A stretch of 64,000 nucleotides of DNA from contig CAJFCV020000003.1 of NCBI GenBank assembly GCA_904066235.2, forward strand, positions 9,982,001 to 10,046,000, written 5' to 3'. The notes under the pieces were generated by a model. The model worked only from the letters and a program-made list of their open reading frames with translations. It had not been told where the DNA came from and made no database searches. Position numbers and translations under genes: made by a program. Positions 48,301-56,829 of the stretch are shown one piece after another. The first letter of the stretch is position 1. Every line of letters starts with the position of its first letter. This stretch comes from Bursaphelenchus xylophilus (lineage: Eukaryota > Nematoda > Chromadorea > Rhabditida > Aphelenchoididae).

Positions 48301-48953
48301 AAAAAAATCGATTTTTTTACAAAAAAAACTTTTTTACAGTGAAATTTTCGAATAAAAAATCGCATTTATGGCCTATACGTTTGCGCTTGAGATTGTTTAG
48401 GTACATACTTACAAAAGGTATTTTATAATTTTGCACAGTGCAAAAAATTCACGGCACTGCACCGTGCAGCCCCAATTTTAACCTATTTTTGGGCTTGCAC
48501 AGTGCAGAAATTTAATGTTTTCGCACCGTGCGGGGAAGCTCAAAAGTAAAGTGAACAATGAAACCAAGACGCAGTGAAATCTATGTACAACAATTTTGAT
48601 GCAACAAAGCCTTATTTAGCAAACAATTTCAGAGGTTAAAAAACCTTGCTATTACAAATAGTTAAATTTTTGATAAATTTCAAATTGTTGTACAGACCTA
48701 CCTGTATCTGACACCGTTAAAACTTACCAAATTTATGAAATTCCAGGATTTCAACAATAACTTTTTTGTCATTCCAGGCTGTCAAAGTCTCCAGTGCGGG
48801 TCAGGAATGAGATGTCTTGACGGCTTCTGCAACCCATCCAATTGTCCGCCCGCCCTCAAACCCCCAATGTCTAGTCGGTGTCAGAAGATTGTGTTGGTGC
48901 GCGACCGTCGGAATTGCGTCTCGCTCCTCAACGAATGCAGTTTGAATATTTGA
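45386..48953 (+). CDS. Secreted Cys-rich protein with a TIL domain, four exons
   Basis: Exons 45386-45412, 45764-46052, 46481-46888 and 48778-48953 encode 299 aa with matching phases. Signal peptide MNHSWVVLILIIFS is split across exons 1 and 2. Four short modules follow with CPPG-x2-C or CPEG-x2-C and a G-x-C close (CPPGYHCDGTSGVC, CPPGFTC, CPEGFECSPISGIC, CGSGMRCLDGFC). A ten-cysteine trypsin-inhibitor-like (TIL) domain spans about 175-233 (CPPNSHYENC through CVAAREC). The C-terminal block is CPPALKPPMSSRC...NEC. TIL domains often inhibit serine proteases, but the reactive site cannot be assigned here. All three introns contain a four-box GCACNGTGC element, and intron 3 also carries a 1.3-kb mariner. 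The first exon is the weakest call. Confidence 0.8.
45610..45712 (-). repeat. Four-box GCACNGTGC element (TIL intron 1)
   Basis: Boxes start at 45611, 45637, 45675 and 45701 (offsets 0/26/64/90). The core AAAATAGGCTAAAAT lies between boxes 2 and 3, reverse orientation. Box 3 has one mismatch (GCACGGCGC). Confidence 0.9.
46126..46226 (+). repeat. Four-box GCACNGTGC element (TIL intron 2)
   Basis: Boxes start at 46127, 46153, 46191 and 46217 (0/26/64/90), core TTTTTAGCCTATTTTT, forward orientation. Confidence 0.92.
46923..48221 (-). mobile_element. Decayed 1.3-kb Tc1/mariner element (TIL intron 3)
   Basis: Ends CAGGGTGGGCCAAAAAAAAT and its inverted copy ATTTTTTTGGCCCACCCTG, flanked by TA on both sides. 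The size (1299 bp) fits a full-length mariner. A minus-strand frame at 47527-47823 retains FFDQKIFSF and NVPDNYDGILLY, like the DEKKF...GPDNFD region of Tc1/mariner transposases, but stops and shifts break it. It shares its terminus with the fold-back element at 50174-51054. Confidence 0.7.
48432..48532 (+). repeat. Four-box GCACNGTGC element (TIL intron 3)
   Basis: Boxes start at 48433, 48459, 48497 and 48523 (0/26/64/90), core ATTTTAACCTATTTTTG, forward. Confidence 0.92.
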
Positions 48954-49871
48954 ACGTACCTCCTAACTTATTCGGCTTTAATTTTTGGATAAACGTGTAC
49001 CTTTTTTGTCGTTGCAACACGTTTATAAAAGGCTCTATTTTTTGAGCAATTTTGTGATGTGCTAATATTGCAGATCAGGTGAGAAATTAAAAATTCTGAG
49101 CTTTGAACATTTCCCAAGAATCATCACGGTAAATGGTAATTTATACGGACGTGTGTTGTAGGAAGCAGCGGAATAAATTAAAATTTCCGGACATTTTCGC
49201 AAGTGCTTTCTTTTGTAATCTCCAAAATTCCAGAATTTTTAATTGAGTAGTATATAAGAAATTCTGCTTGGATGATGAGAAGGTATTACATTTCGTTGTT
49301 TTTCCGACGTTCTGGGATCACTTTTAGTACCCGTGGGCATGTTGAAATTACAATAAAAAAACAACGCAAGCTTCCGAAAAGCTTGCGTTTGCAAAAGTGG
49401 TTGTGATAGTGAGGGGTATTTCCAAATGAAAATTCTGATAGCGGCCAGAGAAAAACCGCTTTATGGCCATTTTTTGCCTATTTCTGACCGAAAGTGATTA
49501 TAGAAAGCTTCGTAAAAACATCAAATTTTTATCAATTTTTGACCGAAAAAATCAGGGCTGCGCAGTGCGAGCTTGAAGTCCCATATGTCTTCAAAAATTT
49601 AGTCTAAATTTATGTGAATTTACAGTAAACCTAAACGCCACTGCTTGAGCAATTCCTTTGTAAGAAAGTTCCAGCTTATGCTGTGGATTTCAAAAGGCAA
49701 TCGACAATTTTTTCATTTGGGAGACTTTGGAAAATAAAGATGCACTCGGAAAAAATATTTTGTCGCGATTTTGCTAGCACTTTTCTCGTAAAGGAAACTC
49801 TCTTTTTATCCCTCTTCTTGTGACCACTTTCTATTTCCAGCTCGTCCAGCACTGACTAATCCATCTACACA
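48954..49871. other. Intergenic region with a hairpin
   Basis: No exon is supportable. It holds a perfect 11-bp stem at 49363-49389 and the promoter of the peptide at 49872. A GAATAAAT poly(A)-like site lies near 49171. Confidence 0.4.
49363..49389. repeat. Perfect 11-bp hairpin
   Basis: Arms AACGCAAGCTT (49363-49373) and AAGCTTGCGTT (49379-49389) with a 5-nt loop CCGAA, between the TIL gene and the 8-Cys peptide gene. Confidence 0.8.
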
Positions 49872-50108
49872 ATGAAGATCATCATCCTATTCTTCCTTAT
49901 CATCTCCTTAATCTACGCTGCCGACATCCAGCCAATGAGGATTGCGTTGAACGCGAGATGCAATATGTTTGAATGCAAGCGGAGGTGTGACAACAGGTGC
50001 AAAAGTGTCGACATTTTGTGTGCTCAGAAGGCGTGTCGCCGGAGAGTCTGCCGATTCCATTGCGAAGAAGGCGTGGACGTGAACATGCCGTTGTTGGCAA
50101 GAGTGTAA
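49872..50108 (+). CDS. Small secreted 8-Cys peptide
   Basis: A 78-aa single-exon protein with signal peptide MKIIILFFLIISLIYAA. The mature part is basic, with eight cysteines spaced C-x4-C-x3-C-x3-C-x6-C-x4-C-x4-C-x3-C (ARCNMFECKRRCDNRC, then CAQKACRRRVCRFHC). The spacing nearly equals that of the peptide at 33667 and the mucin C-terminal cap. The role is unknown; a disulfide-rich secreted peptide is all that can be said. A fold-back transposon begins 66 bp after the stop. Confidence 0.75.
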   Translation: MKIIILFFLIISLIYAADIQPMRIALNARCNMFECKRRCDNRCKSVDILCAQKACRRRVCRFHCEEGVDVNMPLLARV

Positions 50109-50173
50109 AACTCTGTGTAAGATAATTGAAATTTAATACATTTTCTGTGTTATGAATTTTTTACATTGTAATA

Positions 50174-51054
50174 CAGGGTGGGCCACTCGAAACTCCCAAC
50201 CTCTTTTCAGGCATTTCTCCGCCAATACTCCACCAATTTCAATAAAATTTATATCAAATTGAAGCTGAGACACCCCATTTCTTGTCCACCAAATATGGCC
50301 CGTCTAACTTCACGGAGGCACCCGCACTGACCTTTTACATTTTCATTCCAAATTTTGGAGCCCGAAATCGGTGAAACTTAGAATTTTTTTGGAATGATTT
50401 TCAATTGAGTTTCTCGGACTTGGAAAATTTTTGGATTACCGGCAAGAAAAAAGTCGACAAATTCGCGGAAAGTTTTTTAAAACATTAAAGTTTACGTCCG
50501 TACCAAGTGTGTTAAACCCATATTTCAATCAAGCGAGGTACCAATTTGGGCGAATAAGAACAAAAGCTGTTTTCTCGGGCAATCTAAGCCTGGAAAGTTT
50601 CTATGCATCTTCGGGGTGGATGTCGTCATGCATGTAGACAGTTTCGCCAATTTTTTAACATTTTGAAAATTTTCGAATAATTAAGCCTATCGCCTTAGAA
50701 CACGAAAGCAACACCTTGAAGAATAATTTTGACCATTCCGTTGAATGCCATAATTTTTTCCTGATGCTTATAAGAATTTTATTTAGTCAAAGGCGCGAAC
50801 ATTTTCCAATTCCGAAAAACTCAACTGGAATCATTCCAAAAATTTTCTAAGTTTCACCGATTTCGGGTTCCAAAATTTGGAATGAAAATGTAAAAGGTCA
50901 GTACGTGTGCCTCCGTGAAGTTAGACGGGCCGTATTTGGTGGACAAGAAATGGGGTGTCTCAGCTTCAATTTGATATAAATTTCATTGAAATTGGTGCAT
51001 TATTGGCGGAGAAATACCTGAAAAGATGTTGGGAGTTTCGAGTGGCCCACCCTG
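50174..51054. mobile_element. 881-bp fold-back element
   Basis: TA-flanked. Inverted arms 50174-50418 and 50812-51054 (~245 bp, mostly identical) start CAGGGTGGGCCACTCGAAAC. The ~390-bp middle is unique and non-coding as far as I can see. The tip matches the mariner at 46923-48221, so the two may be mobilised by the same transposase (inference). Confidence 0.88.
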
Positions 51055-51638
51055 TATTATTCCATAATAAAAAACTCATTTATTGCGAATTTCATCAATT
51101 CAATACAAGTATTCAAATTTGGCCGGGTTTTCTCAAATTGTAAAAAGTAACTGTACAACTTTTATACCCTGAAACTTTAAAGACTACATACAAAGAAAAC
51201 AATAAATATATACAGGCACCTAATCGGAAAAGGCATAACTTTTAGAAAAAGTTAAGTTTGTGATATCAAAGAAAGCTGCTAATTACCCCGAGTTAATTAG
51301 CCAGTCTCTGATGGATTTGAGGATCGTTTAAAAATATATTCAAAAAAAGACCATGGTAAAATGTAAGTATACGGCTAAAGATTTCGTTCAGCATTTCTAA
51401 AAACATTTTATAAAAAAACATTGTTGCACTGTGCAAAATTTCGGACATTCCGCACCGTGCAAGCCCAATTTTAGCCTATTTTTCGGTCTGCACAGTGCAA
51501 AAATCATCTCACTTTGCACCGTGCGGAAAAATCATGTGTACTATTTCACAAAAATAAAACACGTAAAAAAGACATCATAAGGCTAAAATGCAATTATTTT
51601 AAGACCGTTACACCGTAAGAAATACAACTGTTTTTGTC
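51055..51638. other. Intergenic; 3' flank of the kinase gene
   Basis: Holds one four-box element (51425-51525) and otherwise nothing recognisable. Confidence 0.45.
51425..51525 (+). repeat. Four-box GCACNGTGC element (intergenic)
   Basis: Boxes start at 51426, 51452, 51490 and 51516 (0/26/64/90), core ATTTTAGCCTATTTTTC, forward. It is the only intact copy outside an intron, ~115 bp past the kinase stop codon. Confidence 0.92.
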
Positions 51639-54600
51639 TCAAAAGTCATTCTGAGTAGCTTCCAGCATCGGCATTTGCTGGGAACAGACGTCAAAAACTG
51701 CCAACGGAAAACGCATCGTCTCCGCTTGAAGCGCGCTATTTTTCGGCTTCGCTGAGCCAAATCTCCGTCTTATCGATGAGATTCGCCGTCGGACTGAGGG
51801 CGATCGTTTACCTATCTCTTCGCTTGTCTTCGATTTGCTCATCTCCGGCGTTAGCGTGGCTTTTAGCGAGTTATTCTTCAACGAACTCTTCCTGACCGAG
51901 ATATTCGCTATATGAGGCATGGATGGGGATGCAGTCGGTTTAACGGAGCTGAATTGTAGACGAGGGAGAGATTCGGATTTTCCGGACATTGCCGAGGAAA
52001 GGGCAAAAAGAGTGTCGTAGCTCTTGGAGCAGAGACGTTTGACGGCGTTGAGAGACGAGCCATCGGCGGAGTCTTTTCGTTTCTTTTCGGATCTGAAGGG
52101 ATATAAATTAAGACATATATAGTTTACTATAATTTTAAAACCTGTCGCGGCTTGAATTCTTGACCCAGAGGACCAAAAATAATTTTTCATTTTAGCCTAA
52201 AGTAACTTTCTAAATCCTTCGAAAAAAGATTGCTATGCACAGGTTTTTTCATAAAACTTATTATTTTCTACTTTGTATGAGTCTGTCGGGAAAATAATGT
52301 GGATTTGTCGCGCCATGAAATTTACCAACATAGCTTTGCGATAGCGTGCCAAGGCTGGAGATTTATTGCACGACTGCGATAAGGCGAGACAGAATTTTAA
52401 TGTAGAAAATCCACATTATTTTCCCGACAAACTGATATTTATTTTTGTCAGCACTGTGCAAAGAAACCTAATTTTCGCACCGTGCAAAGCACAAAATAGG
52501 CTAAAATTGCCCTTGCACGGTGCAATGGGAGGGATTTTTTGCACAGTGCAAAATTTAGAAATAAAATTTTTTTTGAAAAAATAGAATTTTGATTTCTAGG
52601 GCTGTCCCACTTACCTAAACGGCACTTTCAAACTCCTCGCTCTTCGGATTCCACTGAAAATTTTCTGAACTCTCGTCACTGTCTTCTGACTTTGAAGACT
52701 TCTCTTCGGCTTGGGCGACTGTGTTGGCGGAAGCGCGGTATCGTCTTCAATCGGGCTACAGACATCACTTCGAATATAGCTATCCACCAATTCTGTGTCC
52801 GTGTCGTCGGATAACGAATCCGCATGCAATGAAACTTGATCCGGTGGAATATCCAGGATCAGGTCACCTGTCTCCAACGCATCATCAAAAGATGTCGCCA
52901 TCATCAAAGAACGCAACGATTTTTCGTATTGCCCGAGGTCGGCGAGTTTCGGTCGACTGTTGTAGACGGGATCTTTGGCGAACTCGTCTTCTTCATCGTC
53001 TTCTTCGTGTGCGGAGAAGTACAAGGCTGATGAGAATGAGCTGCAGTCGTCGAGAACGGAGCCGCCGTAACGTTGGGAAGAGGTGACTGATTCGTAGATT
53101 GAGGGCTGTCTAAAATATGAAAGAAATTATTTTTGGATTGGATATCTGCAATATTGAAAAAAATTATCATCAAATTATGTTCGCACTGTGCAAAGAAACC
53201 TAAATTTTGCACTGTGCGACCTCAAAAATAGGCTAAAATCGGCGTTGCACGGTGCGACATGTCGTATTTTTTGCACCGTGCATAAGTTTAAAATTAAAAA
53301 AAAATTTATGGAATGTGTTATTTGAGATTCAGCGTGCAAATTCTTCGAAATTTTCCAAAAATTACAATAAAAATTCAAAAAAAAATTGAAGCGGCAAAAA
53401 AATTTTTTTTCCCGAATTCTCTTGTATAAAGATTTTACCGCATTAAAATCACCCTTCAGACCCCTAAACCCCACTTGCCTTGCTCTTGAACTCGTAACAG
53501 ACGATGTGTGAAGTGACTGGAATTCGCTAGAGACCGACTTGAAAACATCGATAAAGCTGTCCGTCGATTGTGTTGCAGCCATTTTCTTGTTGCTATATCG
53601 GTCTTTGATCTCTTGCAGCGACGGCCGATAATTCGAGTTTTTTCGGGGTGGCGGTTCAGCATACATTTCGACAAATTCTTGGAGGATCTGCGCTTCTCTG
53701 GCAGTGTGGAAGACCTCATCGCGGGCTGTTTCGAATTTATCGAGCGATTTTTTATCAAAATCTTCGAGTCGAGTATTGAGGACGGTTGGCGGACGGGATG
53801 AGGGAGGGGTCCGACAAAGATTTGGACTCTGAAATAAGTAGATATGAATATTAGAATATGATTTTAGGACCAAAATTGCCAAAAATTGTAAATTAAAGGT
53901 CCCAAAAAATGGCCTGGTACGTAATTACTACGTAATTACTATTGGTTTACACTATAAAAATGCTTGGTTTTCTCACTATGAAATTTTTTAGTCATCAAAA
54001 ATTCTGCACTGTGCAAAAAATCCCTCTCATTGCACCGTGCAACGACAATTTTAGCCTATTTTATGCTTTGCACAGTGCAAAAATCACGCTTCTTTGCACT
54101 GTGCAAAAAAATATTTTTTCAAATATTTTCCATAAAACGTACCGCTGAAGCCCGTTGTTCCTGTATCATTTTGGCACGATCAATCGCTTCCTGAGGAACC
54201 ACCAGCGCCCTCGACCGTTGAGGATCACAATTATTTCCGAATCTCGACCGATGCGCGCATTCCAAGTCCGAGTCGTCCGAGGTGTCACCATCGTCTTCGA
54301 ATCCACCAATCGAATTCCTCCGCTTCTTCCAAGTACCCTGTTTTATCGCTCTGTGCTTCAACAGTTGATGGAAGGTACCCGCGTAATGAAGAGACGCACC
54401 CGACATCCAAGCGTGCTGACGGATTTCGCTGAGTGTAAACCGGCGTTTTGGCGTTACATTTAGACATTTCCGAATTAAAGCTGAGCAACCTGAAAGAAAA
54501 TTTAAAGAATCTTTTTTATCACAACTTGTAGGAAAAAATGTTTTTTGGGTTTTGCACGGTGCAAAAAATTTGACTTTCTGCACCGTGCAAGCCCATTTTT

Positions 54601-56829
54601 GGCCTATTTTCGACGCTGCACAGTGCAAAATTAAGACTTCTTTGCACGGTGCAAAAAAATGAAAAAAATATTTTTTTTTTTTTGCAATTTTGAAACTTAC
54701 TATCAGAGACATAATCGGGGAAGTGCAGACGCCCCAGGCATGTTTGTATTTCGTTCTTGAATGGTATTTGACCCGTAACCAATATATACAGTAGGACTCC
54801 TAATGACCATGTAGTGGCTTCTAATGGCATGTATTTCTTGTGCTTAAACCATTCCGGAGGGCAATATGAGCGAGTTCCTGAAAGAACAAGGCGATTAATT
54901 TGTGTTAAGATAGTTCAAAATCTCAAAAATTGAGTTTGATATCAGTCTTGCTATAAGTAATATATCTGATGTCAAGTATAATATAAGTTATGTCAATCAC
55001 AGTATATTGTGCCCTAAACATATGCAAAATTCCATTTTCTCACCTTGAAACTCCTTTTTCTCAGCACTATTCAAAAAATCGGCGGCTCCAAAGTCGACCA
55101 ATTTTATTTCTCCGGTATCCATGTTTATGATGACGTTCTCATCTTTTATATCTCGATGAACCAAATCGTGATCATTCCGCATTTGCAAAACCGCATCCAC
55201 AACCTGCACAAAAATCCACTTGGAAATCTCTTCATCCAATCTTCCGTAAACATGGAGAACATCGAAGAGATCGAGACAATGTTCCGGCCGCTCCATGATT
55301 ATCATAAAACCTTTGCTACTGAAAATATATTTTATGGTGAGGTTGCTTGGAACAGATTTGGAGAGGTTATCAAAAAAATTTTTTTTTTTAATTTTTTTGC
55401 ACAGTGCAAAAAAGGCCGACTTCTGCACCGTGCGGAGCCAAAAATAGACTAAAATTTGGCTTGCACTGTGCAGTAAGAACAATTTTTTGCACAGTGCAAA
55501 GAATTTTATAAATATTCGGAATATTATTTTTTTAAATTTTTGTGTGACAAAGAGGATCTGAAGCATGTAATTTTTCGTTTTTTTCAGTTTTTTTTGTGAC
55601 TGAAATTATGGTTTTTTTAAGTCAAAATTTTTTTTGAACACAAATGAACTTGTTTCCAAAAATCGGACTCAAAGTTTGAGTCTCTTTCATTTCAAATATC
55701 ATTCCTCACAACCCCCATACCTCGCAAACCAATCCACCAGATTGACCACCCCGCTGATCCGACTGCACATGTCCAGATGGCAGATTTCCGTCGGAATCAG
55801 CTGGTTTTCACACTGAAAACAGGCTCGTAATCATACGAATATGTGACTCACCATAGTCCAGTCTCTCACATGTTTGTGCTCTACATATTTGACGGCGACC
55901 GGTAGTCGATCACGCACTCGATATGCCTTGTATACAATCCCGAATCCGCCGCGCTGGATCTCTTCGCATAGCTCGTATTTCGTGCGGAACTCTTTGTTAC
56001 CACGTTCTGAAATTGGTTTTGATTTAGATTTTATGAGTTTTAAATTTTTGAAAAAATTGCACTGTGCAAAACTCTGGACCATAATGCACCGTGCAAGGCA
56101 AATTTTAGCCTATTTTTTGCGCCGCACTGTGCAAAAATTAAATTTCTTTGTACAGCGCGAAAAGTAAGCGTTGTAAAGAAGAGCATATTAATTTATAGCT
56201 ACAAATATCAAATAGCTCTTGCGAGATGCAAAAAAAACAAATTTGCACCGTGCAAGACAAATTTTAGCCTATTTTTTGCGTCGCACAGTGCAAAAATTAA
56301 ATCTTTCTGCACAGTGCGAGAAGTAAGCGTTGTAAAAAAGGTCATATTAATTCATAGCTACACAGTTAAAATGGCTTCTACGAGGTGCAAAAAAAAACAA
56401 ATTTGCACAGTGCAAGACAAATTTTAGCCTATTTTTACATTCGCACAGTGCGAAAATCATTTTTCCTTCGCAAAGTGGGAATCTGAAAAATTTTCGATTT
56501 TCGATACATTGGAGAACGTTGAAACGTAAAGAAAAAATCAGCACGAGGAAGAAAAAATAACCCAGAACCCCGGGCAAGTCCGATTTTAGACTATTTTTGT
56601 CCTCGCACAGTGCAAAAACTGTCCTTATTTGATTGCGCGCTAAAACGTGAAAAATAAAAAAATTTTTCTGCATAAAGCATAGTTTTTTTACATTCAACAT
56701 AAAAAATATCCGGTAAAATACGCCATGCCACAGGGCAATTACATGCATCTACTTACGATGGGGATGTAGACAAGAAAAGTTGTAAGTGAAACACACAGTC
56801 AAGTCCTGAATGCGTCGTTTAAGCATCAT
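51639..56829 (-). CDS. prk: PIM-like Ser/Thr kinase with long C-terminal tail, nine exons
   Basis: Minus-strand exons 56829-56757, 56006-55852, 55812-55721, 55318-55044, 54877-54701, 54489-54143, 53828-53479, 53109-52615 and 52092-51639 encode 805 aa. The kinase domain is about 35-286: glycine loop GGFG (44-47), VAVK Lys64, Glu85, the PIM-type hinge MERPE (115-119), HRD (161-163), DFG (182-184), and PPEW (205-208). The segment EATTWSLGVLLY lacks the usual Asp, as in PIM. The last ~520 residues are acidic and Ser-rich and resemble no domain I know. C. elegans has prk-1 and prk-2; I cannot choose between them. The intron after 53479 has a GC donor (AAG|GCAAGT) that frame requires. Five introns hold intact four-box elements and intron 1 holds degenerate ones. 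The start exon is supported by splice phase only. Confidence 0.88.
52276..52437. mobile_element. GTGGATT-subtype MITE in kinase intron 8
   Basis: Ends TATGAGTCTGTCGGGAAAAT and ATTTTCCCGACAAACTGATA, with AATGTGGATTTGTCGCGCC inside, as in the copy at 29994. It sits 13 bp from a four-box element. Confidence 0.8.
52450..52550 (-). repeat. Four-box GCACNGTGC element (kinase intron 8)
   Basis: Boxes start at 52451, 52477, 52515 and 52541 (0/26/64/90), core AAAATAGGCTAAAAT, reverse. Confidence 0.92.
53182..53282 (-). repeat. Four-box GCACNGTGC element (kinase intron 7)
   Basis: Boxes start at 53183, 53209, 53247 and 53273 (0/26/64/90), core AAAAATAGGCTAAAAT, reverse. This is the intron with the GC donor. 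Confidence 0.92.
54005..54105 (+). repeat. Four-box GCACNGTGC element (kinase intron 6)
   Basis: Boxes start at 54006, 54032, 54070 and 54096 (0/26/64/90), core ATTTTAGCCTATTTTAT, forward. It ends ~38 nt from the 5' splice site. Confidence 0.92.
54553..54653 (+). repeat. Four-box GCACNGTGC element (kinase intron 5)
   Basis: Boxes start at 54554, 54580, 54618 and 54644 (0/26/64/90), core TTTTTGGCCTATTTTC, forward. Confidence 0.92.
55398..55498 (-). repeat. Four-box GCACNGTGC element (kinase intron 3)
   Basis: Boxes start at 55399, 55425, 55463 and 55489 (0/26/64/90), core AAAATAGACTAAAAT, reverse. Confidence 0.92.
56058..56160 (+). repeat. Four-box element with a 1-nt insertion (kinase intron 1)
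   Basis: Boxes at 56059, 56086, 56124 and 56150 (0/27/65/91). Box 4 is degenerate (GTACAGCGC). Core ATTTTAGCCTATTTTTT. Confidence 0.85.
56221..56480 (+). repeat. Two further decayed four-box elements in tandem (kinase intron 1)
   Basis: First copy: boxes at 56245, 56283 and 56309 (38 and 26 bp apart), with a poor box 1 near 56221. Second: boxes at 56405 and 56443 (38 apart) and a poor box 4 near 56470. Flanking sequence (AAGTAAGCGTTGTAAA, TCATATTAATT-ATAGCTAC) is shared, so these arose by tandem duplication of ~160 bp together with the copy at 56058. A very decayed core (GATTTTAGACTATTTTTGTC) follows at 56580-56625. Confidence 0.8.

Noticed and set aside
53175..53882. 235-aa minus-strand ORF as a separate gene
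   Set aside because: Only 53479-53828 is exon. The rest reads through the GC-donor intron and its four-box element.
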